A stretch of DNA of 11,589 nt, from positions 1-11,589 of the forward strand of contig DFSO01000067.1 in assembly GCA_002378665.1 (NCBI GenBank). Reading direction: 5' to 3'. A program made the translations under genes and the position numbers. The notes beneath the pieces are model-generated. The model had not been told where the DNA came from, ran no database searches, and worked only from the letters and a program-made list of their open reading frames with translations. Shown in pieces: positions 1-6,529 of this stretch; position 1 is the first letter of the stretch; the number at the start of each line of letters is the position of its first letter. The DNA is from Loktanella sp. UBA3435. GTDB taxonomy: Bacteria; Pseudomonadota; Alphaproteobacteria; Rhodobacterales; Rhodobacteraceae.

Positions 1-109
1 GCAGGAGCCATCCACCCCATCAGGTTTGCTACGAAATGCCAAAGTGATAAATATAGGATACTCAAAGCGCTTAGGATTTCTTGGCAGATACGATAACGAA
101 AGTTCGATA

Positions 110-631
110 GTGAAACATTCAGCATTCTTGATACTTTTTTGCCTCTTAGCGTCGGGGGCTCACGCGCTTTGTGGACAGCAGGAACAGCTATATATGTCCT
201 GCGAAATAGCAGGCCGTGATACACACGTTTCGATTTGTTTTGATGAGGATCGGATTTACTATCGATATGGTACGGTTGATGGTGTGCCAGAACTTGAGTT
301 GGAGGAACCGCTCGCGTCTGTCTCTTACATACCCTCTTCCAGAATTGGTCAATCTGTTTGGGATGAGGTTAGATTTGGTAACGGACAGTACACCTACAAG
401 ATCGAGACTGGGTTTTTAACCGACCGAGAAAACTTACTGGAAGGAGAATGGCCACCGGCCGTACGTTTTGGCGACATTAGGTGGGGTGGTATCGATGTTT
501 TGAGGGGGGGCGAAATCCTTGCTGAACTTGTCTGTGAATTCGAAACAATAAACTTCAATCAAGTAGATTTAATGGAAGCTTTGGGCATGGACGGAGTAGC
601 GGTTTGGGAACCGTGGATTGCGCCAGAATAA
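110..631 (+). CDS. Secreted cysteine-containing protein of unknown function
   Basis: A 173-residue protein, unrecognised beyond resembling uncharacterised proteobacterial secreted proteins. I chose the GTG at 110 because it puts a standard Sec signal peptide at the N-terminus (Lys2, hydrophobic residues 5-14, AHA cleavage site after residue 19) and has GAAAG at 98-102 upstream; the same frame is open further up from a TTG at 26. The mature part has cysteines at about 21, 31, 43 and 142, which could form two disulfides in the periplasm, and a YRYG segment before an acidic PELELEEP stretch. It is predicted soluble, with no catalytic motif that I can name. The gene is more AT-rich than its neighbours and uses ATA and AGA codons that the housekeeping genes here avoid, which hints at horizontal origin. 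The gene is real with fair confidence; its function is unknown. Confidence 0.7.
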   Translation: MKHSAFLILFCLLASGAHALCGQQEQLYMSCEIAGRDTHVSICFDEDRIYYRYGTVDGVPELELEEPLASVSYIPSSRIGQSVWDEVRFGNGQYTYKIETGFLTDRENLLEGEWPPAVRFGDIRWGGIDVLRGGEILAELVCEFETINFNQVDLMEALGMDGVAVWEPWIAPE

Positions 632-637
632 GCTCAC

Positions 638-666
638 TCGGGTCTCATAACCGGCCTTTGACCCGA
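638..666. terminator. Inverted repeat between convergent genes, possible terminator
   Basis: Perfect 7-bp arms, TCGGGTC at 638-644 and GACCCGA at 660-666, enclose a 15-base loop. The repeat sits between the convergent stops of the secreted-protein gene (631) and the transporter (718). There is no T-run on either side, so termination is inferred from position only. Confidence 0.3.
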
Positions 667-717
667 CAGAGCTGCATGTCGCCTGCGTCCGCGGAGCCGA
701 CATTCTCCAAACAGGTT

Positions 718-1917
718 TTAAGAGGGTAAGTCTCTAGGGCGCCCCCAGCCCCATTTTGCGATGTAGATCAGGTAGAGGGCTGCTAGGATGTTGATTGCAG
801 CGGCCGCACCGAAAGTTGCCCAGAGGTGGCCTGTGTCTGCGAGGATGCCTGAGAGCAGGATCATGGGGGGCATGCCCAATTGGAAGATCGCGGTTGTTAG
901 CCCTGCAACCCGTCCCATGTGTTTGGCTGCGACAGTTTCTTGCCGTGTGGACCAGACGGCGATGATTGAGATGGTTGAGGTGGCGCCCTCAAGGAAGCTG
1001 AGGAGGATGAGCAGGGGCAGCGCATTGGTTGCCATCATGCCGAGGTAAATGGCTGCGAGGATCGCGATCGGCCAGAGGAAAGCTGCACGTGATCCGATCC
1101 GGTTGCGGAGTTGCGAGGCAAAGGTGGCAGCGATGACAGCGCCGATACCTGCGGACGCGAGCACAAGGCCGATGGTGAATGTGTCGAGGTTGAGGTCGGT
1201 TTTCAGCTTGAGCAGGAGGCCGACCTCAGCGGTACCTGTGGCGGCGTTGGTCGCAACAACGGCGATGGCGATTGTCGCGAGTTCGCGGTTCTGGCGAAAG
1301 GCCTGCCAGCCTTCAGTAAGGGCGGGCCAGAATGGGGTTGGTGCGGGCAAGGTCTCGGTGGGGCGTACCGCAAAGCTCATGAGCGTTGCGAGGCAGAGCA
1401 GGGCGGTGATGCCGCCTGTCAGGCTGGTGTGCCCGAACCACAGAAGCGCAAGGCCACCGATGGCGGGGGCGATTGTGTTGATGGTCGAGTTGATGCCTGC
1501 CGAGAGGGCGGTGGCGCTGCCGAGTTGAGATTGCGGGACGGTGAGCTTGATCAGCGTCAGTTGCATATTGCCAAGCGCGTAGCCTGTGGCGTTGAACACG
1601 ATCATGAAGACCGCGAGGGCGGGAATTGAGACGAGGTCTCGCATGAGGCCAAGCCACAGGAGGGCCGTGCAAAAGGCGAGTAGGCCTGTGTAGAGGCGGA
1701 AGCCGAACGATTTGCGCAGGCGGTCGTTGATAACCCCGATGAAGATCGCGAAAATGATGTTGGGAATGAAGCCCGCGCCTTTGATCAGCGCGAGGCCTGT
1801 GCCTGTGCCTGAAATGTCGAGAGCGAGCAGCGGCAGGGTGAAGCTCAGGAGTTCGAATGCCAGCACGTAGCTTGCGAAGACGCTCATGGCGATAAGGAAG
1901 GTGCGGTTATGGCTCAT
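718..1917 (-). CDS. MFS transporter, efflux type
   Basis: A major facilitator superfamily permease of 399 residues from the ATG at 1917, the usual length for a 12-helix carrier. The start directly before helix 1 (MSHNRTFLIA) fits the family better than the ATG at 1971, which would add 18 polar, uncharged-to-basic residues; neither has a good ribosome binding site. Motif A of the family is visible in the loop after helix 2 (GVINDRLRKSFG, about residues 61-72). About twelve hydrophobic segments follow, with a longer central loop near residues 185-210 (PTETLPAPTPFW). Overall look and size resemble the MFS_3/macrolide-efflux-like branch, so proton-coupled export of a small molecule across the inner membrane is likely; the substrate cannot be read from sequence. 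It is divergent from the small lipoprotein gene, and two palindromes lie upstream of it. Confidence 0.88.
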   Translation of the reverse strand: MSHNRTFLIAMSVFASYVLAFELLSFTLPLLALDISGTGTGLALIKGAGFIPNIIFAIFIGVINDRLRKSFGFRLYTGLLAFCTALLWLGLMRDLVSIPALAVFMIVFNATGYALGNMQLTLIKLTVPQSQLGSATALSAGINSTINTIAPAIGGLALLWFGHTSLTGGITALLCLATLMSFAVRPTETLPAPTPFWPALTEGWQAFRQNRELATIAIAVVATNAATGTAEVGLLLKLKTDLNLDTFTIGLVLASAGIGAVIAATFASQLRNRIGSRAAFLWPIAILAAIYLGMMATNALPLLILLSFLEGATSTISIIAVWSTRQETVAAKHMGRVAGLTTAIFQLGMPPMILLSGILADTGHLWATFGAAAAINILAALYLIYIAKWGWGRPRDLPS

Positions 1918-1999
1918 GGGGTTTTGTAGGGCAGATTTGCGGCACGGCAAAGAGGGCATGCGCCACAGCATCGCGGGCGCGAAATCTCATAGACAAGGG

Positions 2000-2027
2000 C
2001 GTTTAAACGGGTCACTGGTTTTAAAAC
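2000..2027. promoter_or_regulatory. Twin palindromes, candidate operator
   Basis: Two perfect 10-bp palindromes, CGTTTAAACG at 2000-2009 and GTTTTAAAAC at 2018-2027, lie 18 bp centre to centre in the divergent region between the transporter (start 1917) and the lipoprotein (start 2193). Both share the GTTT...AAAC layout. This is typical of tandem binding sites for a small dimeric repressor, but no regulator gene is nearby and no clear -35/-10 pair could be placed around them. The rest of 1918-2192 holds nothing else that I recognise. Confidence 0.4.
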
Positions 2028-2192
2028 GATCTGCTTACTTGGGCTCTTTGAGTGTTTGGCCTGTTGGTCGATGTTACGAAAATATGGCTTTCCGTTATCT
2101 GAATTTGGTGGTGTGTTTGGACCCGTCGGGGCAGCACCGATTTTAGGCGTTTCAAACTCTCATTTTACATTTGTTTAGGATTGGAAAACCGT

Positions 2193-2369
2193 ATGAAAAA
2201 TGCTGTTATTGTGTCTGTGTTGATGGCCTCACTGGCCTCATGCGGGACGGTGCCTACGGCGCAGGATCGCCCTTCGTCGATGATGGAGACCGTGGGGATG
2301 GTCGCCGCAGGGGGCGCGTTGATTTTCTTGCTGATTGCTGTGAACGCGTCAAAGGCGTTTCATGGGTAG
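2193..2369 (+). CDS. Small lipoprotein with one transmembrane segment
   Basis: A 58-residue protein starting at the ATG at 2193, with a GGA at 2183-2185 and AGGA at 2177-2180 as possible ribosome binding sites. Residues 1-17 form a lipoprotein signal (Lys2, hydrophobic core, lipobox L14-A15-S16-C17), so Cys17 should be acylated and become the mature N-terminus. A short polar linker (residues 18-33) is followed by a second hydrophobic helix at about 34-50 and a short basic end. The product is probably tethered to a membrane by both lipid and helix. Tiny lipoproteins of this build are common and mostly uncharacterised; it resembles small entericidin-like proteins only in size. Its function is unknown. 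It is a single gene, divergent from the MFS transporter. Confidence 0.6.
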   Translation: MKNAVIVSVLMASLASCGTVPTAQDRPSSMMETVGMVAAGGALIFLLIAVNASKAFHG

Positions 2370-2383
2370 ATTGGTCGTTTGGG

Positions 2384-2416
2384 CGCAGTTTGCTGACGAC
2401 CGTTGGGCAAACTGCG
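2384..2416. terminator. Strong hairpin downstream of the small lipoprotein gene
   Basis: A 10-bp perfect inverted repeat, CGCAGTTTGC at 2384-2393 and GCAAACTGCG at 2407-2416, with a 13-base loop, begins 15 bases after the lipoprotein stop. It could stop transcription or stabilise the short mRNA; no U-tract follows, so it is not a classic intrinsic terminator. The remainder of 2370-2661 contains only short unconvincing reading frames. Confidence 0.4.
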
Positions 2417-2661
2417 GGCAGGATCGTTTGCGTTTACTTGTTGCGTGCGCGATCCCTCTTTTCTCGTCCAACAGTGACAGCAAAAGGGGGATGTCACGAA
2501 ATTGCGCTCATGATGGCCAAGTGCTGCGACTAAGCGCTGCGTCAGGCTTCATGCCGCAAAGTTGAACTAATTTGCAGCTAAGTTCATCGCGAAACTTCAT
2601 TAAACACTAAAGATAAACCGTGAGTGTGGTGCCGACGAAACCCCTTACTCGCGGAGCTATC

Positions 2662-3827
2662 ATGTCAACGACAAGCACAGTCCAAATGTTTTATGCGGGC
2701 AATTTTGCCGATATGGATACTTTTGAGGGTAATCAGACCAATGAACAGCCTGATTATGTTTTGGGGACCCATGACGATCTTGTTGTTACCTCTGTGTCCG
2801 AGGTCGATGTGGACGAGGACGGTGTCATTTATGACGACGAATATGGGACGGGCGATTATCTGCGCTATGACCTAGGCACCGGCACGGCGACCACTGCGTT
2901 GGACAGTACCTCGCTCTATAATGCCGATATTCTTTTGGGCGATGGATCGACAATGTCGGTGCCCGTGCTGGTGATCCAAGCGGCCAATGGCGAGTTTTCA
3001 TCTCGGAATACCCAGCCAATCCGCTTGACGGGCTAGCGATCCAGTCGATTTCCTTGGTGAGTTTGAATACCTCCAATGCGTCGGGCATCAATGCTGGTGC
3101 ATCAAATGTTCAGGGTGCGACGATTGTTTGTTTTGCCTTAGGCACCTTGATCGCCACGCGGTCTGGTGAGGTCGCGGTCGAAACCCTTGTGGTCGGAGAT
3201 CTGGTGATGACGCTGGATCATGGGTTGCAGCCAATCCAATGGATTCGTTTTCACGACTGTCCGCTTGACGGTGTTGAGCAGAGCCGAAAACCCATGCTCT
3301 TCGCGGCGGGATCACTGGGGGAAGGGGTGCCTGAACAAGATTTGATTGTGTCGCCCAATCACCGGATATTGGTTGGCGGTGGCAGGCAATTGGTGATCGA
3401 CTTTGCCGAAGAGGCCCTTGTTGCCGCGAAAGCCCTGACCCCGCTTGCCGGCGTGCGTCATATGGCCGGCAAGCGGCGTATCACATGGGTGCATTTTGCT
3501 TGCGACCGCCATGAGGTGGTCACTGCGAATGGCTGCTTGACCGAGTCGTTGTTGCTAGCACCGATGGTGCTGGCGTGTTTAACCGCCAAAGAGCGCGGTG
3601 ATGTGGAAGCAATTTTTGGCCGTAAGACTGCGCTGCTCGACGCGTTAAATGGCCCGCTAGCACGGGTGTGTCTCCCTGTGCAGGAGGTCCGCCGTGCGCT
3701 AAAGTCGCACCGCCGCATGTCTGGCGCCCGCCACATCCAAGTGCAAGGGCATCGGTATCTGAACAAGTCTTGGCCGATAGCAGATCGTGCGGGCAATGCT
3801 GCCTTGCGGTCACATGTCGTGCCGTGA
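2662..3827 (+). pseudogene. Hint-domain protein gene split by a frameshift
   Basis: Two adjacent reading frames encode the two halves of one Hint-domain protein. The first half starts at the ATG at 2662 (GGAG at 2653-2656) and runs to a stop at 3034-3036. It has the acidic, repeat-like N-terminal region of this family, including a YDLGTGTATT segment, and ends VLVIQAANGE. The second half continues in the -1 frame, open from 2922, with PLDGLAIQSISLVS and then the Hint domain: Cys at 3129-3131 in VCFALGTLIAT, GDLVMTLDHG, and the SPNHRI block with Asn-His at 3357-3362. One extra base near 2993 (reading NGDVFISEYP) joins both halves into 388 residues. Hint domains derive from the intein/hedgehog autoprocessing fold; in Rhodobacterales such proteins are often extracellular and of unknown role. 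This is either a recent pseudogene or a sequencing error. Without the repair, the second half has no credible start. Confidence 0.8.
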
Positions 3828-3909
3828 CGATCCGATCCCGAAGCTCCGCCGTTTGATTTAGTCACGGATGCCTCTTTTCCTTTTCCCCAAGTTGCGGCAA
3901 TAGGAGGGT

Positions 3910-5040
3910 ATGACACAACGCATCTCATTTGACCTCACGGCCACGGACGGCAAGGCCCGTACTGGCGTTATTCACACCACGCGCGGCGATATTCGCACGC
4001 CTGCGTTTATGCCTGTTGGCACTGCGGCGACGGTGAAGGCGATGATGCCTGAGAGCGTGGCCGCGACCGGTGCGGATATTTTGCTGGGCAATACCTATCA
4101 CTTGATGCTGCGCCCGACGGCGGAGCGGATTGCGAACCTTGGTGGCCTGCATAAGTTTATGAATTGGGACAAGCCGATCCTGACTGATAGTGGCGGGTTT
4201 CAGGTGATGAGCCTCGCTGATCTGCGCAAGATGTCCGAAAAGGGCGTCACGTTTAAGAGCCACATTGACGGCTCCAAGCACGAGTTGACGCCAGAGCGGT
4301 CGATGGAGATTCAAAAGCTGCTCGGCTCTGATATCGTGATGTGCTTTGATGAATGCCCTGCCTTGCCTGCGGATCGTGCGCGGATTGAGGAAAGTATGCG
4401 GATGTCGATGCGGTGGGCGCAGCGCTCCAAGGATGCGTTTGGCGACCGTCCAGGTCATGCTTTGTTTGGTATCCAGCAGGGGGGCCTTGAGCAGGACATG
4501 CGCGAAGAGAGTGCGAAGGCGCTGCGCGAGATTGAATTTGACGGCTATGCTGTTGGCGGTTTGGCTGTGGGCGAGGGGCAAGAGGCGATGTTTGGCGTCT
4601 TGGATTTTGCGCCTGATCAACTGCCTGTCGATAAGCCGCGTTATTTGATGGGCGTGGGCAAGCCTGATGATATCGTGGGCGCGGTCAAGCGTGGCATTGA
4701 TATGATGGATTGCGTTTTGCCAAGCCGTTCGGGGCGCACGGGGCAGGTGTTTACCCGTCGCGGTGTGCTGAATATTAAGAACGCGCGGCATGCGGATGAT
4801 CCAAGGCCGCTGGATGAGAATTGCACATGTCCTGCCTGTTCGAACTATTCACGCGCCTATCTGCACCATGTGTTTCGTGCGCAGGAAATGATCTCGGGGA
4901 TGTTGCTGACGTGGCATAACCTGCATTATTTCCAAGATATTATGCAGGGGATGCGGGACGCGATTGCGGTGGGTGGCTTTGCCGCTTGGGAGGCCGAGTT
5001 TCATGCGGGCCGTGCGCAGGGCGATATTGAACCGCTTTAG
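3910..5040 (+). CDS. tgt: Queuine tRNA-ribosyltransferase
   Basis: Bacterial tRNA-guanine transglycosylase, 376 residues, full family length. It swaps guanine-34 for the queuosine precursor preQ1 in the GUN anticodons of tRNA-Asp, Asn, His and Tyr. Visible landmarks are Asp93 in the LTDSGGFQVMSL block (general acid/base), the substrate pocket segment GIQQGG with GLAVGE (about 187-222), nucleophile Asp267 in MMDCVLPSR, and the zinc ligands Cys305, Cys307, Cys310 and His336 with the expected spacing. A stop codon lies in frame at 3901-3903, so the ATG at 3910 is the only start that keeps the conserved N-terminus. The AGGAGGG at 3902-3908 ends just one base before it, an unusually tight spacing. 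It is a single gene with no queuosine-synthesis genes beside it. Confidence 0.97.
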   Translation: MTQRISFDLTATDGKARTGVIHTTRGDIRTPAFMPVGTAATVKAMMPESVAATGADILLGNTYHLMLRPTAERIANLGGLHKFMNWDKPILTDSGGFQVMSLADLRKMSEKGVTFKSHIDGSKHELTPERSMEIQKLLGSDIVMCFDECPALPADRARIEESMRMSMRWAQRSKDAFGDRPGHALFGIQQGGLEQDMREESAKALREIEFDGYAVGGLAVGEGQEAMFGVLDFAPDQLPVDKPRYLMGVGKPDDIVGAVKRGIDMMDCVLPSRSGRTGQVFTRRGVLNIKNARHADDPRPLDENCTCPACSNYSRAYLHHVFRAQEMISGMLLTWHNLHYFQDIMQGMRDAIAVGGFAAWEAEFHAGRAQGDIEPL

Positions 5041-5399
5041 ACGTGGCGTCGCAGGAATATAAGCGAGACACGCAGGCAGACCCGTGTGGTCATACCAATT
5101 CCGATAACAACGATTGCACCAACGATGCCAAACGTCAAAAACGTTAAGAAAGCCAAACTCATCAAGTGGTCGTGCACGTCACTCCATGAGAGTTGTGCAT
5201 GAAAAAGGCCGATGGTGCCGATCACGATCAAGACAGCTCTGAGGGCGTCTAAGACGTTTGCTGTGAAGCCGAATGTGGGCTGCGTCATTGCGGGCAGGAC
5301 CAGACGATTCATTGTCTCGCGCACGCAAAACATGAGCATGACCGCGATATAGAGCGCGTACGGCCAAAATATCACCCAGTAGGCACCAATTGCTTCCAT
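5037..5399 (-). CDS. Small three-helix membrane protein, unknown function
   Basis: A 120-residue integral membrane protein with hydrophobic helices at about residues 5-25, 52-68 and 79-104, and a basic C-terminal end (RVSLIFLRRHV). The ATG at 5399 is supported by a well-spaced AAGGA at 5409-5413 read on this strand. Its TAA stop overlaps the tgt stop by four bases, so the two genes are convergent with no room for a terminator between them; their mRNAs would be complementary at the 3' ends. It is divergent from the WcbI-like gene. I do not recognise the family. The charged stretch WSDVHDH (71-77) between helices 2 and 3 is the only polar patch that stands out. The gene is likely real because of the ribosome binding site and the typical membrane-protein composition. 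Confidence 0.65.
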   Translation of the reverse strand: MEAIGAYWVIFWPYALYIAVMLMFCVRETMNRLVLPAMTQPTFGFTANVLDALRAVLIVIGTIGLFHAQLSWSDVHDHLMSLAFLTFLTFGIVGAIVVIGIGMTTRVCLRVSLIFLRRHV

Positions 5400-5555
5400 T
5401 TATCGTTGTCCTTGTACGACTTGGGGTCATTTTGGAGGAAATTTTGGCGAGAGAGAGGCGGTCTTAGTGCCTTTGTGTGGGCCATGCCAATCCGCTTTGA
5501 TGTTTGCTGCAGCTTGCGGTAGGATCGCCAAAAGAATGTGAATGAGGCGGTAGCG

Positions 5556-6350
5556 ATGAAAGTATTTTTCCTTGGGAATTGTCAGGTAAACGCGATGCGT
5601 GGCCTGTTTCGCGAGATGTTTCCGACGGTCAAAGCGACGTTCCAGACGATCACGCCCTATTGGGGGACATTCAGCGAGGAAGAGACCCGCGCGGAATTGG
5701 CCGAGGCTGATATCGTGGTCAGCCAAGCGATTGCGAACCCGACGACAACGTTCAACGTGAACGACGTGCGCCAGAGTGCAACGGGTGACGTGATCTTTGT
5801 GCCTTATGTTTATATTGACGGAATTGCTTCGCTTGAGATTATCGCCTCCAAGGGGAAGTCGGTTATTCGCGGCGCCGATCAGCTATTGCTGGGCCAAGAG
5901 GGGCGCAAGCCGATCCATATTTTCAACGACTATTGTGATGGTGTGATCGATATGCAGTGCGAACAGCGCGTGTTGTCGTCGATTGAACGTATCCGCGAGA
6001 AGGAAGTGGAGGAGTGTGACATCACGATTTCGGACTATTTGTTTGATACGTGGCGCAAGCAACCGACGCTTTATGGCATGAACCATCCGACCCAGCCTGT
6101 GGTGTTCGAGATGTTCCGCAGGCTTTGCGAAAAGGCAGGGTGGGACTATAACGCCGACCACCAGAATGATCCGATTGCTTGGGGGCGCAGGGCGTTGCCT
6201 GCCTCTCAGCGGAGCTTTACCCCTAATGACGCAAAGGTCATGGGGATTGAGTACCCTTGTGATACGCATTGGTATGGCAACGGGTATAAATTGCTGCAAC
6301 TGGCGTTGAAAGCGCAGGAGATGCAGGCGTTAAGTGAAGAAAACACTTAA
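5556..6350 (+). CDS. WcbI-family putative acetyltransferase
   Basis: A 264-residue protein that looks like the WcbI family, proteins named from a capsule-polysaccharide locus and thought to be acetyltransferases or hydrolases with an SGNH-like fold. The family signature GNCQ is at residues 7-10, directly after the first beta strand (MKVFFLGNCQ), and an NHPTQP motif is at about 176-181, a likely active-site loop with His177. In between is VVSQAI (54-59), the usual place where the fold returns to the active site. The ATG at 5556 with GAGG at 5544-5547 is preferred over a GTG six codons earlier. There is no signal peptide or membrane segment, so it should be cytoplasmic. No polysaccharide genes are beside it here, so its substrate cannot be inferred; in marine Rhodobacterales these proteins often occur alone. 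Confidence 0.75.
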   Translation: MKVFFLGNCQVNAMRGLFREMFPTVKATFQTITPYWGTFSEEETRAELAEADIVVSQAIANPTTTFNVNDVRQSATGDVIFVPYVYIDGIASLEIIASKGKSVIRGADQLLLGQEGRKPIHIFNDYCDGVIDMQCEQRVLSSIERIREKEVEECDITISDYLFDTWRKQPTLYGMNHPTQPVVFEMFRRLCEKAGWDYNADHQNDPIAWGRRALPASQRSFTPNDAKVMGIEYPCDTHWYGNGYKLLQLALKAQEMQALSEENT

Positions 6351-6367
6351 TTCCGAGAATAAGTTTT

Positions 6368-6398
6368 AAGCAAAGTTTGCTTGCAGCCACGCGCGTGG
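6368..6398. repeat. Two adjacent palindromes upstream of the lon promoter
   Basis: A 15-bp palindrome with a single central base, AAGCAAAGTTTGCTT at 6368-6382, is followed after four bases by a perfect 12-bp palindrome, CCACGCGCGTGG at 6387-6398. They lie 18 bases after the WcbI-like gene and about 30 bases upstream of the lon -35 element. They could serve as termination or mRNA end structure for the upstream gene, or as protein binding sites for lon. No T-run follows. Confidence 0.35.
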
Positions 6399-6429
6399 AC
6401 GGGCAGACTGTCACAAAATAGTTGGGCAG

Positions 6430-6457
6430 TTGAAATGGGGCAGTGTCCGCCCCATCT
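6430..6457 (+). promoter_or_regulatory. Sigma-32 (RpoH) type promoter of lon
   Basis: TTGAAA at 6430-6435, then 14 bases, then CCCCATCT at 6450-6457. This closely matches the known heat-shock promoter pattern (CTTGAA, spacer, CCCCATnT), and lon is a classic heat-shock gene. A start of transcription near 6464 would give a leader of about 65 bases. A 7-bp inverted repeat, ATGGGGC at 6435-6441 and GCCCCAT at 6449-6455, fills the spacer and overlaps both the end of the -35 and the -10 element. It is not a CIRCE element. Confidence 0.7.
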
Positions 6458-6529
6458 TAAGAAGTCCAAGGGGTCAGTTGGGTTGCCGCAAAGCGGGGTG
6501 CGACTGGTCTGCTAAGAAAAGGAAAGAGC

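Noticed and set aside
1049..1629. Plus-strand open frames inside the MFS transporter
   Set aside because: Shadows of a clear 12-helix membrane protein; the translations are Arg/Ala/Gly-rich and have no family resemblance.
2362..2565. Open frames after the small lipoprotein gene
   Set aside because: They overlap the lipoprotein stop and a strong hairpin, lack a ribosome binding site, and the translations look random.
3925..4791. Open frame of 288 codons antisense to tgt
   Set aside because: A mirror of tgt codon use with a His/Arg-rich, low-complexity translation; tgt is certain.
6435..6455. CIRCE/HrcA operator at the lon promoter
   Set aside because: The inverted repeat ATGGGGC/GCCCCAT does not resemble the CIRCE arms (TTAGCACTC/GAGTGCTAA).
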